Of a stretch of 64,000 nt of DNA, positions 51,531 through 61,300 are shown piece by piece. Under the pieces are notes generated by a model. That model did not search any database. It saw only the letters and a program-made list of their open reading frames with translations, and was not told the origin of the DNA. This DNA is from Bacteroidota bacterium (GTDB lineage Bacteria > Bacteroidota > Bacteroidia > B-17B0 > Aurantibacillaceae), in the NCBI GenBank assembly GCA_025362395.1, contig JANYGK010000053.1, forward strand, positions 62,001-126,000. The letters are read 5' to 3'. A program made the translations under genes and the position numbers. Each line of letters starts with the position of its first letter. Position 1 is the stretch's first letter.

Positions 51531-52995
51531 AACAGCGGTTAATATTGTTTGGTTTAAGCGTGATTTGCGATTTACAGATCATGAACCGCTTTATTATGCG
51601 CAACAGCAAAAGCTACCTCTTATTTTAGTTTATTTTTTTGAACCTTCTGTCATGTCTTATCCAGACAGTGATACAAGGCACCGGCGATTCATTTACGAAT
51701 CGTTGCAGGAAATGCAAACAAAACTCTCTAATTTAAATGCTAAGATTTATATTTTTCACAACGAAGTACGTTTTGTTTTTGAAGAGCTGCTGAAACATTT
51801 TTCTATTACTACAATTTTTTCACATCAAGAAATTGGCAACAAAATAACTTACGACAGAGATCTGGACATACAATTATTTTGTAAAACAAACGCAATTCAA
51901 TGGCGGGAGTTTCAGTTGCATGGTATTATAAGAAAGCTTAAGTCTCATTATTTATGGGAAGATCGCTGGCAAAAGAAAATGACAGAAAAGCCTAAATTTG
52001 TGAATGAAAACGATTGGAATATTTTAAACCTGGAAGACGCTATTTATGATTCTTTAAAAGGTGAAGAATTGCCCAATGAAATTACAACCCGTAACAAAAA
52101 TTTTCAGGAAGGTGGAGAATATTGGGCATGGCGCTACATGGATAGTTTTATTAAAGAGCGCTACGTCAATTATAGCAAACATATTTCAAAACCGGCATTA
52201 AGCCGCAAAGGCTGTAGCCGTTTATCACCCTATTTAGCTTATGGCAACATCAGTATGCGTATGGTTTTTAAATACACTAAACAACATTACGCAAAAGCTG
52301 AAAATAAAAGAGCACTTGCTAATTTTATTTCGAGGCTGCACTGGCATTGTCATTTTATGCAAAAATTTGAAGACGAATGCCGCATGGAATTTGAAAATGT
52401 AAACCGGGCTTACAATAGATTAATAAAACCAAGAAATGAGTTTTTTATAAACGCCTGGCAAGAAGGAAAAACAGGTGTGCCAATAATAGACGCTTGTATG
52501 CGCTGCCTGGTTAAAACGGGTTATCTTAATTTTAGAATGCGGGCCATGGTAGTTTCTTTTTTTGTTTTTAATTTATGGCAGGATTGGCGTGAATTGCATT
52601 TTTTAGCAAGGCAGTTTTTAGATTATGAACCCGGTATTCACTATCCCCAACTGCAAATGCAGAGTGGTGTTACAGGCCTTAATACAATTCGTATTTATAA
52701 TCCAGTAAAAAATTCAGAAGAACATGATCCTGAGGGTACATTTATTAAACAATGGCTGCCCGAACTAAAAAACATTCCGGCAAACTTAATTCATGAGCCC
52801 TGGAAATTAAGTTTAATTGAGCAACACTTATACAAATGTGAGATAGGTAAAGAGTATCCTTCACCAATTGTAGATATTGAAAGTACTCGTAAATATGCGA
52901 GTGAAATGGTTTGGAGCTTTAGAAAAAAAGATACCGTAAAGGAAGAAGGGAATCGTATTCTAAAAAAAGATATAGTTAACCACGCTCCCAATTAA
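51523..52995 (+). CDS. Photolyase/cryptochrome family protein
   Basis: 490 residues from a GTG overlapping the preceding stop by 8 bases. N-terminal antenna domain [20 protein letters not shown], then the FAD domain: [94 protein letters not shown] and [15 protein letters not shown]. It is a class I-like member but lacks the standard WxxAGTGxDAxPYFRIFNP wording, so it is a separate subgroup from the DASH protein downstream. Repair or light-signalling cannot be decided from sequence. Confidence 0.9.
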   Translation: MNKTAVNIVWFKRDLRFTDHEPLYYAQQQKLPLILVYFFEPSVMSYPDSDTRHRRFIYESLQEMQTKLSNLNAKIYIFHNEVRFVFEELLKHFSITTIFSHQEIGNKITYDRDLDIQLFCKTNAIQWREFQLHGIIRKLKSHYLWEDRWQKKMTEKPKFVNENDWNILNLEDAIYDSLKGEELPNEITTRNKNFQEGGEYWAWRYMDSFIKERYVNYSKHISKPALSRKGCSRLSPYLAYGNISMRMVFKYTKQHYAKAENKRALANFISRLHWHCHFMQKFEDECRMEFENVNRAYNRLIKPRNEFFINAWQEGKTGVPIIDACMRCLVKTGYLNFRMRAMVVSFFVFNLWQDWRELHFLARQFLDYEPGIHYPQLQMQSGVTGLNTIRIYNPVKNSEEHDPEGTFIKQWLPELKNIPANLIHEPWKLSLIEQHLYKCEIGKEYPSPIVDIESTRKYASEMVWSFRKKDTVKEEGNRILKKDIVNHAPN

Positions 52996-53027
52996 TTAAT
53001 AAATCAAAGCCTTAAAGCAAAAGCCAA

Positions 53028-53495
53028 ATGAACAAAACAATTAAACTTATCCTTTGTATAGCGCTTACCTTATTTGTTGGCGCAATTGGCGGCATAGCTA
53101 CTGCCTCCGGTGTTAACGGATGGTATTTAACGCTTCATAAACCCGTATTTAATCCGCCAAATTATTTATTTGGCCCGGTATGGACAGTACTTTATATCCT
53201 GATGGGGATTTCGTTTTATGTAATACTTCAATCACGTAATCCTATTTTAAAAACAAGAGCTATTGTAATCTTTTGCATTCAGTTGTTTTTAAACTTTTGC
53301 TGGAGTTTTTTATTTTTTAAATTCCATTTAGTAGGCTTCGCATTTATTGAAATTATCTTTATTTGGGTATCAATCCTTACTATGATCATTACATTTTATC
53401 GAATCAATAAAACGGCTTCTTACATCCAAATTCCTTATTTATTATGGGTAAGCTTTGCCGGCATTTTAAATGGAAGTATTTGGGCTTTGAATTAA
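53028..53495 (+). CDS. tspO: TspO/MBR-family membrane protein
   Basis: 155 residues, five membrane helices. Family marks: GGIATASGVNGWYLTLHKP, FNPPNYLFGPVWTVLYILMG and the helix-5 end PYLLWVSFAGILNGSIWALN. TspO binds porphyrins and other tetrapyrroles and responds to light and oxygen stress in bacteria. In photolyase operons it may limit free photosensitising porphyrin. Lies 32 bases after the photolyase and 30 before the small DUF2256 gene. Confidence 0.95.
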   Translation: MNKTIKLILCIALTLFVGAIGGIATASGVNGWYLTLHKPVFNPPNYLFGPVWTVLYILMGISFYVILQSRNPILKTRAIVIFCIQLFLNFCWSFLFFKFHLVGFAFIEIIFIWVSILTMIITFYRINKTASYIQIPYLLWVSFAGILNGSIWALN

Positions 53496-53525
53496 TTGAC
53501 ATTGTAAAATTTAAGCTGTTATATA

Positions 53526-53669
53526 ATGAAAGGTGTTAAAAAGCAAAACCTGCCATCTAAAATTTGTTTAGCATGTAACAGGCCGTTTTCGTGGCGAAAA
53601 AAATGGGAAAAGAATTGGGACGATGTAAAATACTGTAGCGATAAATGCAGGAGTAAAAAATCGGTATAG
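53526..53669 (+). CDS. DUF2256 protein (47 residues)
   Basis: 47 residues, ATG at 53526, TAG at 53667. NLPSKICLACNRPFSWRKKW followed by EKNWDDVKYCSDKCRSKKSV is the DUF2256 pattern, with four Cys (CxxC ... CxxxC) for one zinc ion. From memory this tiny zinc protein often neighbours photolyase or cryptochrome genes; function unknown. 12 bases upstream of the FeS photolyase, so in the same operon. Easily missed because of its size. Confidence 0.88.
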   Translation: MKGVKKQNLPSKICLACNRPFSWRKKWEKNWDDVKYCSDKCRSKKSV

Positions 53670-53681
53670 ACTAAATAATAA

Positions 53682-55235
53682 ATGACAAAGAAAACCAAGC
53701 ATACAAAAATTTTACGTTTAATACTGGGGGATCAGTTAAACATACATCATTCATGGTTTAAAAATGTAGACGATACTGTAACTTATGCATTCATGGAGGT
53801 AAGATCTGAAACAGACTATGTATGGCATCACATTCAAAAAATAACCGCCTTTTTTGCGGCAATGCAGCAGTTTTGTGATTTAATAAAAAGTAAAGGCCAT
53901 AAGGCTATTTATATAAAATTGAATGATCCGGCTAATAAACAATCGTTTCCTGAAAATTGCAATTATTTAATTCAAAAACATGCTTATACCCATTTTCAAT
54001 ACCAATTACCGGATGAATACAGAGTTGATGAATTACTTAAAGCATACGCGAATTCACTTAACGTAACATATACCGTTTTTGATACAGAACATTTTTTAAC
54101 CTCGCGCAATGAATTGAGTGATTTTTTTGAAGGAAAAAAGATGTATCTCATGGAAAGTTTTTACCGATATATGCGTAAGAAACATCATATTTTAATGTCA
54201 GGTTCTGAGCCGTTAACCGGCAAATGGAATTACGATGATGATAACCGAAAGAAGTTACCGGTTAAACATAATGCGACGCCGCCATTAGTATTTAATAATA
54301 ATGTACATGACATTATTATGGAATTAAATAAAACCAATATTAAAACCATTGGTAACATAAAGCCCGAAAACTTTATCTGGCCAATAAACCGGGAACAATC
54401 CTTGGAGTTATTGGATTTTTTCTTACAACAATGCCTGCCTCTTTTTGGCACTTATCAGGATGCCATGACGCCTCAGGATTGGTCTTTATACCATTCGCGT
54501 TTATCTTTTTCTTTAAACTGTAAATTAATCTCACCATTTGAAGTTGTAACTAAAGCCATCGAAGAATGGAATAAGCGCCCGGATGAAATTGAGTATAATC
54601 AATTAGAAGGATTTGTACGTCAAATTATTGGATGGCGGGAATACATGAGGGGGATTTATTGGATGAAAATGCCGGAATATGCCTCACTAAATTATTTTGA
54701 CAACCAAAATAAATTACCTGGTTGGTACTGGACAGGTAACACAAAAATGAATTGTTTAAAGCATTCTATTGATCAGTCGCTGAATTATGCTTATGCGCAT
54801 CATATTCAAAGATTAATGATCACCGGAAATTTTGCATTATTAGCAGGCGTTCATCCGGATGAAGTGGATAAATGGTATTTAGGAATTTATATTGATGCAT
54901 TAGATTGGGTGGAGATTACCAATACCAGAGGCATGAGCCAGTTTGCAGATGGCGGAATTGTAGGCACAAAACCTTATGTAAGCTCAGCTGCGTATATTGA
55001 CAAGATGAGTCATTACTGTAGTACGTGTTATTATAGTAAGGCAAAAAAAACCGGAGAAAAAGCCTGCCCGTTTAATAGTTTATACTGGAACTTTTATGAC
55101 CGGCATGAAAACAAATTATCCACTAACCCGCGTATTGGTATGATGTATCATGTTTGGCGGAAAATGAAACCGGAGGTAAAAGCGGAATTATTGGAACAAG
55201 CAGATTATTACTTAAAACATATAAACGATTTATAA
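53682..55235 (+). CDS. FeS-containing bacterial cryptochrome/photolyase (PhrB-like)
   Basis: 517 residues. N-terminal DUF523-like (PHR) domain with LRLILGDQLNIHHSWF; middle FESFYRYMRKKHHIL-like segment; FAD domain with LSFSLNCKLISPFEVV, GFVRQIIGWREYMRGIYW, HHIQRLMITGNFALLAGVHP and DALDWVEITNTRGMSQFADG. Four cysteines fit the [4Fe-4S] site of this class: one in MNCLKHSID, CSTC (two) and one in EKACPFNSLYW. PhrB-type proteins repair 6-4 photoproducts. The next gene's start overlaps its stop by one base (TAATG). Confidence 0.92.
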   Translation: MTKKTKHTKILRLILGDQLNIHHSWFKNVDDTVTYAFMEVRSETDYVWHHIQKITAFFAAMQQFCDLIKSKGHKAIYIKLNDPANKQSFPENCNYLIQKHAYTHFQYQLPDEYRVDELLKAYANSLNVTYTVFDTEHFLTSRNELSDFFEGKKMYLMESFYRYMRKKHHILMSGSEPLTGKWNYDDDNRKKLPVKHNATPPLVFNNNVHDIIMELNKTNIKTIGNIKPENFIWPINREQSLELLDFFLQQCLPLFGTYQDAMTPQDWSLYHSRLSFSLNCKLISPFEVVTKAIEEWNKRPDEIEYNQLEGFVRQIIGWREYMRGIYWMKMPEYASLNYFDNQNKLPGWYWTGNTKMNCLKHSIDQSLNYAYAHHIQRLMITGNFALLAGVHPDEVDKWYLGIYIDALDWVEITNTRGMSQFADGGIVGTKPYVSSAAYIDKMSHYCSTCYYSKAKKTGEKACPFNSLYWNFYDRHENKLSTNPRIGMMYHVWRKMKPEVKAELLEQADYYLKHINDL

Positions 55236-56524
55236 TGAAACGCTCCATTGTTTGGTTTAAAACAGATTTACGCTTGCATGATAACGAAACGCTTGTTCAT
55301 GCAATAGAACAAAGTGATGAGATTATTCCTGTTTATTGTTTGGATGAGGATCATTTTAAAACAACAGAATTCGGCTTTCAAAAAACAGGTAATTTCAGGG
55401 CGCAATTTTTACTCGAATCCTTAAAAGATTTGGATTCAAATTTAAGAAAGCTTGGGTCAGGATTGATCCTTGTAATGGGAAAACCGGAAAAGGAGCTTTG
55501 CAAAATAGTGAAACAATTTGAGGTAAATAAGATTTTTTCAAAGCGTGAAGTAGCGTATGAAGAAAAGCAAACCGAAGATCGTGTAGAAAAAGAAGTATGG
55601 AAGTTGCATTGTACTTTCGAGAGTTTTAGTACAAGTACACTTTATCATGCACAGGACCTGCCTTTTTCTATAAAAGACATACCGGATGTATTTACCAATT
55701 TTAAACGACAGGTTGAACATGAATCGTCTATCCGGCCAATATTTCAAAAGCCGCTGAACATCAAATCACCTGCTATTCCTCCCATTCAATTACCACATTT
55801 AAAAGAATTAGGTTTAGAGTTGCCCGTTCAGGATGGTCGTGCTGTATTATTATTTAAAGGAGGCGAAAGTGAAGGATGCGAAAGAGTAAGTGCGTATTTT
55901 TTTGAAACCGGGCTTATCTCAAACTATAAGAATACAAGAAATGAAATGATAGGCAGTGATTATTCAACCAAATTTTCTCCATGGTTGGCCTTAGGTTGTT
56001 TATCACCAAGAGAGATTTATTATGAATTAAAAAAATACGAAGCAAAGTTTTCCGCCAATGACTCTACCTATTGGTTGATATTTGAATTGTTATGGCGGGA
56101 TTATTTCCGATTTATGATGAAAAAATACCGCAGCAATTATTTTTTAAAAACAGGAATTAAAAATGCTGGAACTACGCCTGATAAATTTGATGAAGACCTC
56201 TTACAAAAATGGATAACCGGAAAAACAGGTAACGGTTTTATAGATGCCAATATGCTTGAATTAAAACTGACAGGTTTTATGAGTAATCGCGGCAGACAAA
56301 ATGCAGCAAGTTATTTGTGTAATGATTTAAGCATAGATTGGCGCTATGGAGCAGCTTATTTTGAGCAACAGCTCATTGACTATGATGTGTGCAGTAATTG
56401 GGGTAATTGGGCCTATTTAGCAGGTGTTGGAAATGACCCCAGAGGCAAGCGCTATTTTAATATTGAAAAACAGGCACGGGAATACGACCCTAAAAAACTA
56501 CATCAACTTCTTTGGCTAACTTAA
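55235..56524 (+). CDS. DASH-type cryptochrome/photolyase
   Basis: 429 residues from the ATG at 55235, which shares one base with the preceding stop; a longer frame from 55154 runs inside that gene and is rejected. Antenna domain KRSIVWFKTDLRLHDNETLV, then the DASH FAD domain: YSTKFSPWLALGCLSPREIY, FELLWRDYFRFMMKKY, GNGFIDANMLELKLTGFMSN, RGRQNAASYLCNDLSIDWRY, GAAYFEQQLIDYDVCSNWGN and WAYLAGVGNDPRGKRYFN. DASH proteins repair CPD lesions in single-stranded DNA. It is the last gene of the operon. Confidence 0.95.
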   Translation: MKRSIVWFKTDLRLHDNETLVHAIEQSDEIIPVYCLDEDHFKTTEFGFQKTGNFRAQFLLESLKDLDSNLRKLGSGLILVMGKPEKELCKIVKQFEVNKIFSKREVAYEEKQTEDRVEKEVWKLHCTFESFSTSTLYHAQDLPFSIKDIPDVFTNFKRQVEHESSIRPIFQKPLNIKSPAIPPIQLPHLKELGLELPVQDGRAVLLFKGGESEGCERVSAYFFETGLISNYKNTRNEMIGSDYSTKFSPWLALGCLSPREIYYELKKYEAKFSANDSTYWLIFELLWRDYFRFMMKKYRSNYFLKTGIKNAGTTPDKFDEDLLQKWITGKTGNGFIDANMLELKLTGFMSNRGRQNAASYLCNDLSIDWRYGAAYFEQQLIDYDVCSNWGNWAYLAGVGNDPRGKRYFNIEKQAREYDPKKLHQLLWLT

Positions 56525-56602
56525 GTTTACATTTTTAAAGCTATGAATGCTATCACGCGACATTGTTCAATTTAATAATTTTACAATTCGGCATAAAACA
56601 GT

Positions 56603-56625
56603 TTAAAAAACGATCCGGTTTTTAA
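56603..56625. terminator. Possible bidirectional terminator
   Basis: TTAAAAAACG (56603-56612) and CGGTTTTTAA (56616-56625) pair with one mismatch around a 3-base loop, between the convergent DASH gene and histidine-kinase gene. Weak. Confidence 0.35.
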
Positions 56626-56631
56626 GAATTC

Positions 56632-57750
56632 TCAATAATTAAATGGAAGAGTTATTTTAAAAGCGGAACCTACACCTAATTTACTTTCAGCAGTAATGGT
56701 TCCTCTATGTCCCTCAACGATCTTTTTTACTAAAGCAAGACCTATACCTGTGCCTTCATAATCTTTATTACTTTGTAAACGCTTGAAAGGGGTAAATATA
56801 TCTTCTTTATATTTTTCATCGAATCCAATACCATTATCCTTAAATATAATTTCAATCTTTTTGTCAGTTAAAACTGTATCGTCAATAAACCGGGACGATA
56901 TTTCAATACGAGGCTCATTGGTAGAGTACTTGATTGAGTTTCCGATTAAATTATAAAACGCTTGCGTAATTTGGTATTCAATGCCGTTTATTTTAGGCAA
57001 TAAAGCGGAAATTATAACAGCGCACTTTTTATTTATAGGTAATTCCAAATCAGCTTTCACATTTTCCAAAACTAAATTTAAATCAATGATTTTATAAATT
57101 TCATTTTTGTTATTTACTTTTGAATAATCCAGTACATCCTGTATGAGTTTTTTCATTCGTTTAGCACTGCTGTCTATTTTTTCGAGGTACGTTTTACTTT
57201 CTGCTAATTCATTCTTTTCAATAACCAGGTTTGAAAAAGTCTGGATCTTACGCAAAGGCTCCTGCAAATCGTGACTCAGCAAATAAGCAAACTGCTCAAG
57301 CTCATCATTTGCTTGCTGAAGTTTAATATTTTTTTCATTCAACTCCTTTTCTTTAATGATTGATTCAGTAACGTCGCGTGAGATAACTAATACCGCATAT
57401 TGTTTTTCATCTTCGTACAATGGAATAAATGACGTTTCGTAATAGTTTTTATTTGGACTTTGGTAAATCTCATTCATTAACTTTTTTCCTTTTATGGCGG
57501 ATTTTAGGTGAATGTGATATTCGTTATTTATAGCTGTTGGGAATAATTCATCAAAATGTTTTCCTATAAGCTCACTTTTAGCCTTTCCAAGAAAAGTTTG
57601 GGTTTTTCTATTTATGGAAATTAAATTTAAATTTAGATCAAATACATTAATATGATCTACGGTTGAATCAAGTATTTTCTCAGTAAACTCGTTCTGTTTC
57701 TTTAGCTTACTGTTTGTTGCTTCCAACTCTTTTTCCAACGCGGTGGCCAT
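56632..57750 (-). CDS. PAS-domain histidine kinase
   Basis: 372 residues, soluble. An N-terminal coiled coil, a PAS domain (about 25-140; STVDHINVFDLNLNLISINR), a second short coil, HisKA with the phospho-His in YLLSHDLQEPLRKIQTF (about 155), and a HATPase_c domain (QAFYNLIGNSIKYS, DNGIGFDEKYK, GTGIGLALVKKIVEGHRG). Signal unknown; no membrane segment. It lies 127 bases from the response-regulator gene upstream on the same strand and faces the light operon, with which it may be linked only by position. Confidence 0.9.
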   Translation of the reverse strand: MATALEKELEATNSKLKKQNEFTEKILDSTVDHINVFDLNLNLISINRKTQTFLGKAKSELIGKHFDELFPTAINNEYHIHLKSAIKGKKLMNEIYQSPNKNYYETSFIPLYEDEKQYAVLVISRDVTESIIKEKELNEKNIKLQQANDELEQFAYLLSHDLQEPLRKIQTFSNLVIEKNELAESKTYLEKIDSSAKRMKKLIQDVLDYSKVNNKNEIYKIIDLNLVLENVKADLELPINKKCAVIISALLPKINGIEYQITQAFYNLIGNSIKYSTNEPRIEISSRFIDDTVLTDKKIEIIFKDNGIGFDEKYKEDIFTPFKRLQSNKDYEGTGIGLALVKKIVEGHRGTITAESKLGVGSAFKITLPFNY

Positions 57751-57877
57751 ATTATTTAATAACTAGGATCTTGATGAAGATTAAATATAAAACATTTATG
57801 AATATCATAAGTTTAAAATAATAAAAAAATTAGTATAGAAGTGAGGATAATTTTACACACGATAAACACATCATTGA

Positions 57878-58339
57878 TCATAATCCTTTAAAATGGCAGT
57901 TATATTCTTTATTAAATTGTTTAATCCCCTCATGAAGGTTTCCGGAAATATGAGAGCTGACAACTTCAAGTAATTGAGTAATTTTTTTAAAGTTTTCGGG
58001 TTTAACACAAAAACATAAGGCTCCTAATTCAATGGCAATTTCCATATCTCTTTTGTGCGATGAAGTAGAATACATGATAACGGGGATATTTTTATATAAA
58101 GGTTCAGTCTTTAAGGATTTCAAACATTCCCAGCCACTCATAACAGGCATGTTAATATCTAAAAAAATAACATTTGGGAGGTTATGTGTTTTTTCCGCTA
58201 ATAGGTTTAAAGCTTGCTGACCATCTTCTGCCATAAAGCAAATAAATTTTGAGTCAATGCTTTGAAGCGCTTCATAAAACAGATTTCGGTCTTCATCATC
58301 ATCATCTACAAGTAAAAATATTTTTTGGCCTTGACTCAT
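57878..58339 (-). CDS. Single-domain response regulator
   Basis: 153 residues with only a receiver domain: acidic pocket LVDDDDEDRNLFYEAL, phospho-Asp in VIFLDINMPVMSGWECL, the Ser/Thr in VIMYSTSSHKRD and the Lys in CFCVKPENFKK. No output domain, so it works as a phosphate shuttle or acts by protein contact (CheY-like). Its start overlaps the end of the large kinase gene by 4 bases (ATGA), so the kinase is its natural partner. Confidence 0.93.
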   Translation of the reverse strand: MSQGQKIFLLVDDDDEDRNLFYEALQSIDSKFICFMAEDGQQALNLLAEKTHNLPNVIFLDINMPVMSGWECLKSLKTEPLYKNIPVIMYSTSSHKRDMEIAIELGALCFCVKPENFKKITQLLEVVSSHISGNLHEGIKQFNKEYNCHFKGL

Positions 58340-61300
58340 AGGTTAACTGATGTTTTATTTTGAATTAGCGGTAAACTAATTATAAAAGTAGCGCCTTGGC
58401 CTTCTACAGAAACGGCTTCAATTTTGCCATGATGCCGCATAATAATTTTTTTACATAACGAAAGGCCAAGGCCTGTGCCTTCATATCTATCTTTAGAATT
58501 TAATCGTACAAAGGTTTCAAATATTTTTTCAGCAAATTGGGGGTCGAAACCTATCCCATTATCACTAATACTAATTTTGGTAAAAGTATTTTTTTTCTGT
58601 ACGATAGTTTCCTCTACAATATTAATTAATGAAACTTGATCCGGTTTAGAAAATTTTAACGCATTTTTAATCAAATTATAAAACAATTGATAAAGTTGAA
58701 TTTCTACACCTTCTATAGTAGGCAAAGGGCTGACATTAATTTTAGCATCTTTTTCTTTTATATTAATTTCGAGATCTGATAAGACGTTTTTGATAACTTC
58801 ATTTAGATTTATCGATTGAAAATCTTCCCGGGAAGCGGTAATAGATGAATACGTAAGTACTCCGTCTATCATCATTTGCATACGGGTTGTAGCGTGGGTT
58901 ATCTTTTCCATGTGCTCTTTCGCTAACTCCGGTAATAAACTAGTATAATCTTCGTGAATGCGGCTTGTATATAATTTTATTTTCCTGAGCGGCTCTTTCA
59001 AATCATGGCTGGCAACGTGAGCAAATTGTTGCAGATCGGCATTGCTTCGTGCTAATTCAGCATTTGTGTCTTTTAAATTTTCCGTTAAATTAATAAACGA
59101 AGTTACGTCACGCTGTAATGTAATAACGCCTTCTATCTCTTCTCCCTTTTTAAAAGGTAATAAAAAGGTCTCTAAAGTAATATCCTTTTTGGCAAAAGCG
59201 GTTTTTTGTTGTACATGAATATTTTCTCCTTTCAGCGACCTTAGAAGGCGGTCATATTGTTTTGTTTTTTCAATACCGGGGCTAACATCAATTACATTTT
59301 TACCAATAATTTCTTCACGGTTTTTCCCAAGAAATTCTTCTACTTTTTTGTTTATAAATGTATAGTTTAAGTCTTTGTCAAAAGAAGCCACTAACTCTAC
59401 GGATGAGTTAAGTACTGTTTCTAAAAAATGCTCTGCATTTATTAACTCAGCATTTTTTATTTCGAGTTCACTATTAAGATTTTTTAAATCCCTCGTGCGG
59501 TCAAACACCTGTGATTTTAAATTTTCACTATGTTCTTTCTGATCTTGAATATCGGTAGCGGTACCTACCCATAAAACAATTTCTCCATCTTCGTTTTTAA
59601 TGGGTAAAGCCCTGTTTAAGTGCCACCTATAGCTACCGTCATGTTTTTTATACCGGTTTTCTACAATAAATAAATTGCCTTTTAAGGCCTTGGCACAGGC
59701 TTTCAGAGTAGTAATAAGATCTTCGGGATGAACCACGGACTGCCAGCCCCATTCCTTGGTTTGTTCAAACGTTAAGCCTGTATAGTTATACCATACCTGA
59801 TTATAGAAATTTACTTCGCCGTTTGGAAAGTTTGTCCAGGTCATTTGAGGCAAAGTTTCTAATAAATTTTTAAATTTATTTGTACTTTCCTCTAACGATT
59901 GTATTTGTTTTTTCTCTTGGTGTATATTTATGGACGTGCCAATAAACCCGGTGAAAATAGTATTTGCAAACCGTGGTACACCTTTTATAAGCATCCATTC
60001 AAACTCCTCCGTCTTAGCATTTTTAAAGCGACATTCCATTGTATATGGCTGCTGCTTTTCAAATGCGGTTTCAAACATTTTGTAGGTATCTTTTACATCA
60101 TCCGGGTGCATGTATTTTTCCCATGCTTGCTCTGTAAATTGATCAGGATCACCGAGCCCGATAAAATTTAAAAATTCTTTATTGGCATACGTTACATACG
60201 CGTTTTTATTAGCAATCCAAACCCACATAGGTGCGTTATCAGCTAAATTTCTGAATTCTTCCTCTGCCTTTTTTTGCTCGTCAATGTCTGTATTTGTTCC
60301 TATCCAACGCGTAACTATTCCATCATCATTTACAATTGGTACCCCGCGGGTTAAAAACCATCTATATATTCCATCTTTTCCCTTTAAAGGAAAAGTTAAC
60401 TCAAAAGGCACGTTGGTTTGCCAAGCTGCGGTTACATATTCTACAACACGGTTTACATGATCCGGATGATGAACTTTTTCCCAACCCCATCCTTTCATTT
60501 CTTCAAGATTAGTCCCGGTATAATCATACCAACGTTGGTTATACCAAAAAATATAGCCGCTACCATCAGCCATCCATGCGAGATTTTGAATACTATCAGC
60601 TAACGTTCTGAACTTTTCTTCACTTTCCTGCATTTGGCTCGCAAACATTCTATTTTCATGTATGTCATTAAAAGCACCAATCCATTTTATAATTTTATTT
60701 TCACTATTTCGGATAGGCTCTCCTTGCACAGAGTGCCATCTGAATTCGCCTTTCCTGTTTTTTAAGCGTGCTTCTGCGCTGTATGCCGCTCCTGTTTCAA
60801 GACTTTTTGTCCGGGCAAAAATTAAATTAACAAGGTCATCAGGATGTACCATGCGTTCAAAAGTATTTTCGTCTTTTGGATCAAGTCCTGTATATTCAGC
60901 CCATCGCTTCGATGCATATTCCTGCTTTCCTTCAGCATCCGTAATCCACACTAATTGGGGGAGTGTTTCCGCAAGCGTGCGAAATTTTTCTTCACTCTTT
61001 TTTTCTTTTTCATAAAGTAGTGCGCTGTTAATTTCCAGTGACAGCTGTTCTGCAATGGATTGCGCAAAATCCCGGTAAGATTGGTTAAATTCTCTATAAG
61101 GATTTAAGGCAGAAGATAAAATGGCATGTGGATAATCGTTTCCGGGGTATGTTATTGGAATATGGATAAAATGAGTGGCTTCTTTTTGCCAAGCACCTTT
61201 TGGCAGGTTTTTTCTTCTGCCATTATTCTCAGAAATTACAAGGGTATTTGTTTCAAAAGCTTTGCAAAAATTATATGTTCCTTGCACCGGCTTAATGAGG

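Noticed and set aside
55154-55234. Upstream extension of the DASH protein
   Set aside because: Lies within the FeS photolyase gene; the ATG at 55235 begins at the conserved antenna domain.
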